Of a stretch of 64,000 nucleotides of DNA, positions 1-10,700 are shown one piece after another. The notes under the pieces were generated by a model, which saw only the letters and a list, made by a program, of their open reading frames with translations, did not search any database and had not been told where the DNA came from. Position 1 is the first letter of the stretch, and every line of letters starts with the position of its first letter. The translations under genes and the position numbers were made by a program. Origin of the DNA: Tritrichomonas musculus (taxonomy: Eukaryota; Parabasalia; Tritrichomonadida; Tritrichomonadidae); contig JAPFFF010000007.1 in the NCBI GenBank assembly GCA_039105265.1, forward strand, positions 4,588,001-4,652,000. Direction: 5' to 3'.

Positions 1-910
1 ATGGACTTCGCGGCAAAAAAATCGATATTGCGTATATATACTATAATTTCTGATTTTAAAAACATTGTGAAGATCACGTAATGAATTAACAAATTGATAC
101 CTGCATTATTTAATATTGTGAAATTTTAGGACTTTAAAATTGGCTGCAATTTTAAATAGCAACTCTCTGCCATGTAATAATTATTATATATCAATGTTAC
201 TGTGTAATTATAAAAATAGGATAAGTTAGCTCATCATTAAAACAATAAATAGAAAAATAAACGTTCCCCAGTAAATTAAATGAATATAATAAACGGTCTC
301 TTTGGGTATTTTGAGAAAACTTTCAAAAAGTTTTGTGCAAAATTAAGCGGGAGGAGGGTAATAATCTTTTTTTATAATTTTTGAAATAAATTTAGATATT
401 ATATATCAATATTTTTTAATATTTAATTTATATGCATTATATAATATATTCTATTATAATATTCTTTAAATTTTTCATTTTTTAAAAATTATTTTAAAAT
501 TTTCAAAATCTCTTTATTACTGTGATTTTTTGCAACAGTAATAAATGCGAGATGTACATTAATTTGCATTGCTTTCATTTTATACTTTTATCCTAACGTT
601 TTTGATGAGATTATTAAATTATCATGTGAAAATAAAAACTATTATATTTTTTTCATTATATCTTAATTACTGGTTTTAAATTTTTTAAATATGGATCCAA
701 AGAAATAGATTTGCTTTTAATATTAAAATAATATTGTTTTAAATATTTCAATGCTATTTCCGTAGCTATGTTTGAATTTTGAGAGTTTTATCTGAATTAT
801 TTGCTTAAAAAAAATTCTAATTTTCTCTATTCATGAAACAATTTTCCAATAAATTCCTGCGTTAATAGATAAACTATATATTAAAAAATATTTTCTATTA
901 ATATTTTCTA

Positions 911-947
911 TTACTTTTGATAATGATGCAAAATATTAACGAAAATG

Positions 948-978
<31 letters not shown>

Positions 979-995
979 ATCATTATCAAAAGTAA
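911..995. repeat. Inverted repeat around a poly-T tract
   Basis: A 23-bp arm at 911..933 is repeated exactly in reverse complement at 973..995. The 39-nt spacer is mostly T. It may be a small fold-back element or a scar of hairpin-mediated repair. No target duplication was recognised. Confidence 0.7.
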
Positions 996-1203
996 AAATT
1001 TGATTTTCATATATGATATATTATTGTTTTAAATTTAATGTTTTATTTTAGACTTACCCAATTTTTATAAAGATAAAATATTATCATTATCGTTAAATAA
1101 TCTTCAGAAAATTATAATTCTATAAATTAGATATGATCGTTCGCTTCAAAATTTCTATCAAAATTTAAAAAAATTGAGAGGGCTTGAGGTCTATGCCAGA
1201 TAA

Positions 1204-1437
1204 CATCCTCTCAAATATTTTATTGTTATTACATTAAAATCTTCAATATTTGCCATGTCTAAAAAAAAATGAAATGAATACTATTTTTTGTTATCCATAT
1301 ATGGATAATTTTATCAATTTTTTATTAAGGCTTTATCAATTATGATGTGATAAATTAACCGTAAATGAACTAATTTTCGTGTAAACGTATAGTTTATTTT
1401 ATTATCATCCTCTCAAATATTTTATTGTTATTACATT
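1204..1437. repeat. 32-bp direct repeat pair
   Basis: The same 32-bp sequence, starting CATCCTCTCAAATATTTTAT, occurs at 1204..1235 and 1406..1437, about 200 bp apart in non-coding sequence. It may be a local duplication or the ends of a short element. Confidence 0.65.
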
Positions 1438-2340
1438 GAAAACAGAATTGAATGGAAATTATATTTTGTTCATTATTGAATTATAATTAAGATTTATTGA
1501 TTAAAAGATTATAAAATAAGATTTTAATTTAATTTAACATACTTTTAGATACTAATATGATCTCACTTTCCTCTTTCACATAAAGATATCAAAGTTAAAA
1601 TCATATCTATGCATTTAGATTCTTCAAAACAGTAGAAATAAGATTTTTTAAATATAGTAACATGCTAAATGAGCTTTTATTATGTACCAATTATAAGATT
1701 TGAATATATAAAAAAAACATTTTTTTATTTATTTAATAAAAGGCTTATTTATATAATATAGTATGGCTAAAACATGACTGATATTTAATTTAAAAACAAC
1801 TTCTATAAATATATAAAATTTTATTTAAGAAATTATTAAAATTTTGATAAGTCTATAAAGTTGTGATGATTAAACCTTCAAAATATTCAAAAGTTAAAAA
1901 GTATAACTTAAAAAATAGTTTCATTTTCCCTAATAATATAAAAAAATTGTGATTGAAGAGAATGCAGTAATATATTCAATACTTGTTTCATTAGATGCTG
2001 ATCGTTTTGTCACGATGTGAAAAGTCAGCTTCTTTCATTAATCTTCTGAATTCTGTTTGTGAGAAAGTTTTCTAAAAATAAGATTTTGATATATAATAAA
2101 AAATTTTCTTTATTATATTTTATTTTTGCTCAATTGCAATTCTATATTTTTATTAAAGAAATTGGTTCGATTGGATATATATACGTTTTTTTTAATTCTT
2201 ATTATTTTTTTTACAAAACAACCTAAATAAAGTTTAAATTTGTGTTACAAAAGAACTAAATCAGTGCCATGTTTTATGCTGTAATAGATATTTTAGTATC
2301 AGTCATTTTATTTAATTATTTAATTTTGGATTCGTAAATG

Positions 2341-2436
2341 TTTCGAGCACTTATTTGTATAAAAAAGTGGTTTGCGCAAGTGTTTCGAGCACTTATTTGT
2401 ATAATTTGCGTAAGTGTTTCGAGCACTTATTTTTGT
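2341..2436 (+). repeat. Three iteron-like direct repeats upstream of the R1 Rep-like gene
   Basis: The 16-bp motif TTTCGAGCACTTATTT occurs at about 2341, 2383 and 2417, each preceded by a GTAARTG/GCAAGTG-like leader. The array lies about 250-340 bp before the putative replication-protein gene. By analogy with the iteron array in R2, it may be a Rep-binding origin. The repeats are visible; the function is inferred. Confidence 0.55.
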
Positions 2437-2442
2437 AAAGCA

Positions 2443-2640
2443 TCGATTATTACCCAACAACCACAACCACTAATACCCATACCATAACCACAACAACTAT
2501 AGCAATTGCAACCACCAATAGCCATACCATAACCACTAATTACCATACCATAACCAATAACTACAACGATTGCAACTAATATAGCTACAGCAACATATCC
2601 ACAACAATTAATAATATTGTATACTAAATTGGACTTACGC
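2443..2640. repeat. ACC/CAA-rich low-complexity tract
   Basis: A stretch of short degenerate CCATAACCACAA-like units on the + strand. It yields an open frame on the minus strand (Gly/Cys/Val repeats) that has no domain character, so I do not call a gene. A similar tract lies at 5155..5700. Confidence 0.6.
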
Positions 2641-2679
2641 AAGGTTTCCTGCGCATTTAACTTTTTTTCCCCAAACTAA

Positions 2680-4368
2680 ATGGAAACTAAAATACCAAAC
2701 TCCTGCGCAAAGAGCACAATTAGTATTAAAGACATAAATGGAGAAACCATAACAATACCATTAAAGTATGCACAGCGCAATAATGCAAAACCAGAAACAA
2801 TGTTGTATAATACTACTAAGAATATTAACCTAAACGACATATCCAACATTAATTATACAGCAGAAGCCACCAATAACCGTAAACTTAAGCCATTAAGAGA
2901 GAGATTTTGTGATAACATTATATTATTTTACAAGGTTCCAATTATCGAGCAAGACAAAATAGAGTATTTATCGAAATTCCTCGCAGAATACACGTATAAA
3001 ATAAGAAGGATATTATTATCGCATAACATTAATGTAAGCAAGAGATGCATAAAACCAACATACAGTGAAAAAGAAGAGAATTACTATAAACAATACATAA
3101 AAGTAGCCCTACCGAATGCTCCAATAGATAACATATTTGCACTAATTACTGACGAAAATATTATTAAATCTTTTAACGATGAAGGCATTTATATCCACGA
3201 TATCGACTTTACACAAGACTTTGCTGGAGTAATTAATAAGGATGAGGTCGTGCAGTATTTAATAGAGAACGAGGACTATGTTATGGAGGGAAATGCCATT
3301 AATGGAAATTACATAATTATGGATAACGACAAACTGGTAGGCAAGAACTGTCTAACCTTTTTACATAACACAGAGCACGGTAGAGTTAGATACAAGTTTT
3401 ATAATATATTTGTCCAATCTATTGAGAGCCCATCTGTTAGAGGTAAAATAGGAAGCCATATTGCAGATTGGTTGCATAATCCAGATGAGCAATTAAGGAA
3501 CAGCATTAAAAATAGCTTAGACACTGGATTATTAAGATTGGAGATAACATTTTATATAGACAACAAGGTCGTTAGCAAAGAATACATACACAAACATCTT
3601 AATTATCTTGCAGAACTATTACCAGAAAAGTACATTTACCACAATTCCATTAGCAACCAATGGAAGGCTGTTTTAAATAAATTAAAGTATAATTTACTCG
3701 TAATCGATTTAGATAACTATATAGCACTGTTTTCGTACTTCGTTAATGTAATTACTGGGAAAGTTAAAGGTTTTTACATTTATAACATTACCGATAATTA
3801 CATAAACAATGTTTTAAAGTTATTTAGCTATAATCTTCCTTTATTAATATTGGTATATAGGAGAAATGGGGAAGAGTTAATAATAAAAGGACAATGTTAT
3901 GAAAAGGTCCTCGTGCCTAATATTACCAAAAAATTTGTATTAAGTGAGCTTGCAACATATTTAACTAACGGGAATAAACGATTTGCTCCAGTATATAAAT
4001 TAGATAATTTTAACACAAATAACTTAGAAGACACATCGATAGCGAAATTTAGGATAGCCAGTGCTAAAAATATATCGATATTAAAGACCGAGAACATACC
4101 GATTAGCTTTATAAATTCCACTCTTTCTTTTAGTCTATACAAAATGAGAAAATCTTTAGAGCAACAATATAAAGAAGAATTAGAAAGAGAGAAGGTATTT
4201 ATGGATAACTATGATGATATAATTAAGTCTGTTAAAACAGATAACGATAAAATAGATAAGGCGGCACAAGATATTAATAAAGAAAGTGCCAAGCTACAAG
4301 AAGAGGTGCAAGAAGCTAAGCAACAATGTATGCGATTGCGAAATTACCTAATAACAGAATTATTATAG
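2680..4368 (+). CDS. R1 putative replication-initiation-like protein
   Basis: 562 residues, intact. Not confidently assignable to a known family. It is clearly homologous to the N-terminal two thirds of the R2 gene at 31922..34618. Shared blocks are a PETxLYN motif, RFCDNIIL, HDIDFTQDF with GVIN, GKNCLTF, then RYKFYN, QSIESPSVRGK and GLLRLEITFY. An acidic DxDxTxD block followed by a Tyr-Lys region and an RLE block is the layout I would expect of a plasmid or phage Rep protein (Rep_trans-like). I see no HUH motif and no Walker A. The last 100 residues look coiled-coil. The start is the first ATG after a TTTTTTTCCCC tract. It is followed 30 nt downstream by an accessory-domain gene that is fused to it in R2. 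Replication function is inference. Confidence 0.6.
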   Translation: METKIPNSCAKSTISIKDINGETITIPLKYAQRNNAKPETMLYNTTKNINLNDISNINYTAEATNNRKLKPLRERFCDNIILFYKVPIIEQDKIEYLSKFLAEYTYKIRRILLSHNINVSKRCIKPTYSEKEENYYKQYIKVALPNAPIDNIFALITDENIIKSFNDEGIYIHDIDFTQDFAGVINKDEVVQYLIENEDYVMEGNAINGNYIIMDNDKLVGKNCLTFLHNTEHGRVRYKFYNIFVQSIESPSVRGKIGSHIADWLHNPDEQLRNSIKNSLDTGLLRLEITFYIDNKVVSKEYIHKHLNYLAELLPEKYIYHNSISNQWKAVLNKLKYNLLVIDLDNYIALFSYFVNVITGKVKGFYIYNITDNYINNVLKLFSYNLPLLILVYRRNGEELIIKGQCYEKVLVPNITKKFVLSELATYLTNGNKRFAPVYKLDNFNTNNLEDTSIAKFRIASAKNISILKTENIPISFINSTLSFSLYKMRKSLEQQYKEELEREKVFMDNYDDIIKSVKTDNDKIDKAAQDINKESAKLQEEVQEAKQQCMRLRNYLITELL

Positions 4369-4398
4369 CCAAAAACTTATTATAGCAAGCTGTTAGAC

Positions 4399-5097
4399 AT
4401 GGAAGATAATGTTAAGATGTATGTTTATGGATTTCGAGATATAAGCACCAAACATAAAACAATTTATTTGTTAGCATTAAGTCCAGATAATAAATTAACA
4501 ACATCGACTCCTTTAAAATTATATCCTACCGACAAAGAAATTAAAGATTTTATTTATAATAGTGGAGAGATGGAGGGACTGGAAGACGAGTGGTATAAAT
4601 TGGACGAAACCAATAAGATTAGCGGTCGAGATATAGGAAAATGGTGCTTTATTATTGAGAAGCATGGCGCTGCTTACAAAAAGACCAAGAATCTGCAACA
4701 AGTAATGGAGGTAATCGATGCATTTGGCTCTTTTCGAAAAGAAGATAGGTCCGACGATGAGGTATTTGAAATATCTAAGGTAGACTTAGAAACAAGCATT
4801 AGTAGTATGAAAGAATATAATGACGAGTTCTTTAAACACAAATACATTAATAGCAATAACCTTCCTAAGATAGATGAGATAGTTAAACAGGGAGATGTAG
4901 TCGAGGTAATCGATTGTTATAGATGGAAATGCACGAACTAACTTAAATGTAAAATTAACAATAGCGTCTTCCAATGCAAGTCCAATAAATGGATGGATGA
5001 TATATTAGCAGACAGAGAGAGTGTTGTAAAGGTTGTTGCAGGGATATGCAAACGACATCCAGTAGCAAAAAGGAAATTATTAGCGTTCGTATTATAA
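4399..5097 (+). pseudogene. R1 accessory-domain gene with one in-frame stop
   Basis: The frame from ATG 4399 reads 180 codons to a TAA at 4939..4941. The same frame then continues open to 5097, for 233 codons in all. Residues on both sides of the stop align with the C-terminal third of the R2 protein: an N-terminal MYVYGFRD-like block, then KHKYIN, a GDVVEVI block, SNKWMDDI, and VVAGICKRHP against VVAGIVKTHP in R2. So the TAA is a nonsense mutation, or possibly readthrough. Domain function unknown. It sits just after the Rep-like gene, consistent with a split form of the R2 fusion. Confidence 0.7.
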
Positions 5098-5154
5098 AAT
5101 TAGAGTCGATACCAGAACGATGTAAACACAATTTTGTATCCTTTGCAAAGTAAT

Positions 5155-5700
5155 ATTATACTGTTTTCGCACTAATAGCAACAACAACTATGTGCATTAA
5201 TAACAACAACAACGCATAATTGCATTAATAGCACCACCATCACCAACAACAACAACTATATGTACCAATAACAGCAGCAACAACAACCATATGCACCAAT
5301 AGCAACAACAACGCGTAATTGTACTAATAACGACAATAGCAACAACAACTATATGCACCAATAACAGCAAAAACAACAACGCGTAATTGCACTAATAGCA
5401 ACAATAACTAAAACAACTATAACAACAACTAAAACAACTATATATACCAATAACAGCAATAACTAAAACAACTACAACAGCAATAGCAATAATAACTGCA
5501 TGCACCACCAACAACAACTAAAACAACCATATGCACTATTAACAACAACAACAACAACGCATAATTGCATTAATAGCGTCACCACCACCAACAACAACTA
5601 TATGTACCAATAACAGCAGCAACAACAACCATATGCACCAACTACAACCATAACAGCGCCAGCTACAGCAACCACAACCATTATTATCCACAACTATATT
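5155..5700. repeat. CAA/ACC low-complexity repeat tract
   Basis: About 550 bp of irregular AACAACAACTATATGCACCA-type units. Unit boundaries drift, so it is microsatellite-derived. Frames crossing it are incidental. It separates two accessory-domain genes of R1. Confidence 0.8.
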
Positions 5701-5807
5701 TTTGGCAAAGGGGCGTCCTCGTAAATGGGTCTTAATTTAGGGAACAGCAAAATTGCTGTCCTAAGGATTTGGTATAAAATCGAATCCATAGTGAGGATGG
5801 TAAATTA

Positions 5808-6368
5808 ATGGAATACATTGTGGACCAAACCATATTGGAACTATATTGGTGTCCTGTAAATATTGTGCATTACATAGACAAGATATTAACAAATAAAGGC
5901 TTTAAACAGTTGGATATTAAACGAATAACAACATATGGGAGCTTAACTGGAATCCCAATAATGCAATTAATTAAAGAAGGCTCTTTTTCGAATGCATCTA
6001 GGCATATATGTGATAAGGTCGTCGTAAAGGAATGTAAAAATAATAAAACAGAGGATATTACTGGATATCGAGATAATATTATGCAAAAGATAGATGCAAA
6101 TATAAAACAATGCAAAAAGATAGACGACGATGTTAAACTAGGAGATACAGTTAAGATAGTTGGGTACAAACTACTTAAAAGTTCGTTATTAATACGTTGT
6201 TCTATTAATAGCGGAGACCTAAAAAATTATATAGCGACATACTGGCTTAAGGAAATTATCCTTGGTAAACTTAAAACTACAAAAATAACCAATTGTATAG
6301 AAGTTATTGTTGGACCCACTAAGACCACACCACAAAAACAGAAATGCTATATTTATGTGGTTAGATAA
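5808..6368 (+). CDS. R1 second accessory-domain protein
   Basis: 186 residues. It resembles the accessory domain of R2 and the broken copy at 4399..5097, with a YGSLTGIPIMQL block matching YGSAFGRPIMEI, a KxGxxxNxSR block, and a C-terminal GDTVKIV ... LKEIILGK segment matching GDVIEVF ... LDDIIVGK. It is therefore a diverged paralogue within one element. I recognise no known family. It is basic and Lys-rich, so a nucleic-acid role is possible but unproven. The next feature downstream is the 3' end of a minus-strand gene cut by Mav2. Confidence 0.55.
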   Translation: MEYIVDQTILELYWCPVNIVHYIDKILTNKGFKQLDIKRITTYGSLTGIPIMQLIKEGSFSNASRHICDKVVVKECKNNKTEDITGYRDNIMQKIDANIKQCKKIDDDVKLGDTVKIVGYKLLKSSLLIRCSINSGDLKNYIATYWLKEIILGKLKTTKITNCIEVIVGPTKTTPQKQKCYIYVVR

Positions 6369-6380
6369 AAATAATTTATT

Positions 6381-6544
6381 CTATTCTCCATCTAGTACTG
6401 TCGATGCAGACATACAATATAAAATGTCGTCGTCGTCTTGTCTATCGAAGAATAAGGTGCGATACTTCTTTATAAACACACCGGGGAATGTAAAACTATA
6501 TTTTATTTTAATAGTAGAATATTTATGTACTTTTCTTTTTGGGT
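6381..6544 (-). pseudogene. 3' part of R1 small gene split by Mav2
   Basis: Reads on the minus strand from the Mav2 insertion point to a TAG at 6381..6383. Joined in frame, with one copy of the TTGGGT duplication counted once, to 36346..36442 it forms an 86-residue frame. Its C-terminal half, with TFPG, KKYRTLFFD and DILYCMSAS blocks, resembles the R2 97-residue protein (TFPKG, GKYKTIYYN, DGILMSTS). Function unknown. It shows that Mav2 landed in a gene of an R-type element. Confidence 0.75.
6539..6544. other. Mav2 target-site duplication, left copy
   Basis: TTGGGT immediately precedes the Mav2 terminus AGTAGTATATG. The same six bases follow the right terminus at 36340..36345. Six-base duplications are typical for Maverick integrase. 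Confidence 0.85.
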
Positions 6545-6845
6545 AGTAGTATATGTATGTGCGAAATGGCGGGTCGAATAATTTTTCTAGGTCTCCCAAT
6601 ACCAAGTACCAAGCTCTAAACCTCATTTTGAAAATTAACGAAAAGCTTATCCACAGGGTTTAAATTTTAATTAGCCTCCATAATCTGTTGTAGAACAAAG
6701 CCTGTCATAAAGCGCTAAACACTCATTTTAAAATTTATTCCAAAGTTAATTTGGGATTTAATTTCGGCGCTTTACGCCACAGTCAAGCGAAGCTTGATTT
6801 TTGAATAAGGGCTCCAGGATGATTCTGAGAACAAGTTATAAAATT
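6545..6845 (+). repeat. Mav2 left terminal inverted repeat
   Basis: Matches the Mav1 terminal repeat over its length, with a few substitutions. It carries an extra block at about 6762..6799 that Mav1 lacks. The extra block consists of two hairpins, GGCG/CGCC with loop CTTTA at 6766..6778 and TCAAGC/GCTTGA with loop GAA at 6783..6797. The right partner is only the outer 168 bp at 36172..36339. Confidence 0.85.
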
Positions 6846-6891
6846 TTAATTTTTTCAAACTAATTTTTTTCCACTTTTTTATTTTTGATAA

Positions 6892-7492
6892 ATGGCTTTC
6901 AACCAAAATTCATTTATTGATTTTACTAATAACGATATTGTTGAATCTATTAATAATATTAATCAAGGACTTAATGAAAATCTTGAAATTGCAGATACTC
7001 GTCGATATCGAGGAGGTGCTAAATTACGAAATATCAGAACATTATATACATATCTAAATCAACATAACGCTCAAGAAATAATTAATCCTGATTTTAAAGA
7101 TGATAATGAATTTGAAGAAGGTCTTGATAACTTCATTATTCATGAACAAGAACGTCACAAACAATTATTAAATGAATCTTATGAACGAAATTATGAAAAT
7201 ATATCAAAACGTGAATCATTTTATGATGATGAACAACCAAATGAATCTGATATTCTTTATTTTAATGAACAACAATCTCAAATCAATCAAGAATATCAGA
7301 ATAAACGAAATGAACAAAATTATGATGAAAATATTGCAAATCGTGAAACATTTTATGATGAACAACCAAATGAATCTGATGTTGAATACTATGAAAAAGA
7401 GCAAAATAAAATTAAACGACATTATGAAATCGAAAATGCAGTTAAGCGTGCTTATGAAGCAGTTGATAATGCAATTCAATTAATCAATGAAT
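6892..7492 (+). pseudogene. polB: Mav2 DNA polymerase B, 5' fragment (split by Mav1)
   Basis: First 200 residues of a polymerase closely matching the Mav1 polymerase N-terminus (MAFNQNSF onward). It runs into Mav1 at 7493; the frame continues at 29953, after the duplicated ATGAAT. The segment has two tandem copies of a unit containing FYDxEQPNESD, followed by a coiled-coil-like NAVKRAYEAVDNAI block. The Mav1 gene has one good copy of this unit plus different linker sequence, so the linker evolves by repeat gain and loss. No catalytic motifs are in this piece. Confidence 0.85.
7487..7492. other. Mav1 target-site duplication, left copy
   Basis: ATGAAT immediately left of the Mav1 terminus; the identical six bases lie at 29947..29952. 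Confidence 0.9.
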
Positions 7493-7756
7493 AGTAGTAT
7501 ATGTATGTTCGTATTGGTGGTCGAATAATTTTTCTAGGTCTCCCAATACCAGGAACCAAGCTCAAAACCTCATTTTGAAAATTAACGAAAAACTTATCCA
7601 CAGGGTTTAAATTTTAATTAGCCTCCATAATCTGTTGTAGAACAAGGCCTGTCATAAAGCGCTAAACACTCATTTTAAAATTTATTTCAAAGTTAATTCG
7701 GGATTTAAAATTTAAATAAGGGCTCCAGAATGAATCTGAGAACAAGTTATAAAATT
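7493..7756 (+). repeat. Mav1 left terminal inverted repeat
   Basis: 264 bp starting AGTAGTATATGTATGTTCG, repeated in reverse complement at 29683..29946. The polymerase gene starts 43 bp inside it, so its promoter probably lies at the end of the repeat or just inside it. Confidence 0.9.
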
Positions 7757-7798
7757 AATTTTTGAACTAATTTTTTTCCACATTTTTATTTTTGATAA

Positions 7799-10700
7799 AT
7801 GGCTTTCAACCAAAATTCATTTATTGATTTTACTAATGACGATATTATTGAATCTATTAATAATATTAATCAAGGACTTAATGAAAATCTTGAAATTGCA
7901 GATACTCGTCGATATCGAGGAGGTGCTAAATTACGAAATATCAGAACATTATATACATATCTTAATCAACATAATGCCCAACAAATAATTGGGCTTGATT
8001 TTAATAATAGTGATGATTTTCTGATAAAACTTGATAATTTCATAACTCATGAACAAAATCGTCGTCAATATGAACAAAATTATCTAGATTATATTAATAA
8101 TGAATCGATTAATGATGATGAATTGAATGAAACATATAATCAATATTATAATAAACAGCATGAATTAAATAAATCTTATGAACACAATTATCAAGATATA
8201 TTAAATCGTGAATCATTTTATGAAGATGAACAACCAAATGAATCTGATTATCAATATTTCAATGAACAACAACAACAAATCAATCAAGAATTTCATGATA
8301 AACAAGTTCGTGATGATAATGATTTCTTCAACAAATTTGATAAAAACGAATACAAACAAATCAATTCTTTAGATGAACTTGCAAGAATTAATTCTCAGAA
8401 CAAATTTGATAATCAATTGAAAAAAGAAAAACTTGAAAATGCAATTAAACGTGCTTATGAAGCAGTCGATAATGCAATTAAATTAATTAAACAATATAAT
8501 AAAGAAGAGAATCTCAAGAAAATTGAACAAAAAGAAATTCACGATAAATCCCATTTACTTGAATATTATATTCCTGAAAACGAAGAATTATATGAATATC
8601 TTGATAAATTCAATAACAAATTTAAATCAAAGCACAATGATTACCTTATGATTAATAAACCACAAGATTTTGATAAGGCTGTTAATGCTTGGAAACATTA
8701 TAACAACTATCCCGAAACAAATATTGCTCAGAAACAATACAATGGCTCCCCAATTGTTATTTATTATTTCAATCAAATCTCATCATTAAATCAAATCTTC
8801 GAATCATTGCAACAAGTATTTGATAGAGAACTAAAACCATTCAAAATTCATTTCCAATTATCTGGTGTATTTGAATCTCCTACAGTTAATTTTGGTGAAG
8901 ATTCTGATGAAAATAAATATGAATATGAGGCTCGTGAAATCAAATGGAGAAACTTTAAAGAATCAATTCCAATTATTGTAAATTCAATTCAGGACCTTGA
9001 TTATGTTAAAATGTATATTGAATCAAATCTCCATTCATATGAAACATCATCTTCATCAACTAAATTAACAATCGTTGGTTCAATTTCATTTACTGTCTCA
9101 CGAATGCGAAAGGTTACTGGACATATCAAAGATTTACCAGAAGAATTCATCAAAAATGATTTTATTATATCTGACAATGAAGATGATAAATTATGTTTCT
9201 ATCGATTTCTTGCAATCTGTTTGAGTGATATCATAATTGTAAATAATGTTGAAATACATAAACTTGCAGACACTCAAAAATATCGAGTACAAGATAGAAC
9301 TAAGGTTGCTAAAAAAATCCTTCTCAAAGAACATAACATTGAATATAACACCAAAATTCCAAAACAAGGATTAAAGATTCTCAAAGAATTCAAAGGAGTA
9401 ACGATGGAACAAATGGAAGAATTAGCTAAGAAACATCATCTCAATATTAATATTTACGAATTTACTAAAACTGATAATTCTTCCTATTATGACTTATCTG
9501 AACAATGGTTTTTCGATAAATCTTATCCAACTCATTCTGCATTACTTTTCTCGAAAGACCAAATTATTCATATTATGTATATTAAGAATCCTGAAAAACT
9601 AACTCAAATACATATTTGTCCAAAATGTCATTCATACACTCATCGAGGAGCTGAAAATATGTTTAGATTTGAATCTCATGTCAAACATTGTGATGGTGTT
9701 TTCAAGAAGAACTTTATTCCAAACAAGGAACCACTTCCATTCTGTCCACATATCTTAAACAATCCAGTTTATGAATATTGTTTGGCATATGATTTAGAAT
9801 GGAAACCTAACATTTATTATATGACATACGATTTTGAAACGATGGAACAATCAGTTAACAAATCGATTTCTGATTCAACTGTAATCAATTCACGTTTGAT
9901 ACCTCTTTCTGTTGCTTCATGTGTTAAATTATCTTCAGGATTAATTACAAAACATTTCTCATTAAGAGAGTCTGAAGAGTTTATTCCAGAATGGATTTCA
10001 TGGTTGTTCGAACAATCGATGGAAGTACTGAATGATAAAATCGTTTATGACAAATCGTTTCTACCTGCTGATAAAATTTATGATATTGATACAAATATTT
10101 ATACCATAACCGTTTTTGGATTTAACTCTTCAAGATTTGATTCTAATTTGTTCAAGAAATATCTTAATTACTCACATTTCAACGAAGTTGTAGGGAACGA
10201 AGTGAGCTGGCATGTTGAATCAAATTCATTAATTGGAACAATATCTTCATTAAAACAATTCATACTTGTTTCAGACCATCTTCCAACAAAATTACGATTC
10301 ATTGATGCTCAATCATTTGTTGCTGGAGGTACATTAAAACAATTCGGTATTGATTTTGGTGGTGAAACTAATTCTGTGAAAGGAATCTTTCCATATGAGG
10401 CTGTCAATTCATCAAACTACAATGAAGTATTATCTAAATCCGAACCATTTTCATACAACGACTTTGACAGCTATCTCAACCAAAAAAATCCACTCTCAGA
10501 ATCTGATTATCAAATCTATCTCGAAGATGCTAAAAACTATAAAACACGATGGGATTACTTGCTTGCTTATAATGACAATGATGTTGAAATGATGATTAAA
10601 CCAATTGACAATTTAATTCAACTCAATGCTCAATACAAAGTTGATTTGATATCCAATTTATCATTATCTAAGAATGCATCTTGTATAAAATATGCTCTGG

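Larger units (their letters stand above)
1..2333. other. AT-rich chromosomal flank without genes
   Basis: No long open frame with coding character was found on either strand. The stretch is very AT-rich, with homopolymer runs and many stop codons. The structure I could see is an inverted repeat around a T-tract (911..995) and a 32-bp direct repeat (1204..1235 and 1406..1437). It is the left flank of the R1 element relic. Confidence 0.6.

Noticed and set aside
2427-2642. Minus-strand 71-codon frame rich in Gly/Val/Cys
   Set aside because: Product of the low-complexity CCATAACC tract; no start context, domain or homologue.
6381-6626. 81-codon minus-strand frame starting in the Mav2 terminus
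   Set aside because: Chimeric frame; the real gene enters from 36442..36346 and only 6381..6544 belongs to it.
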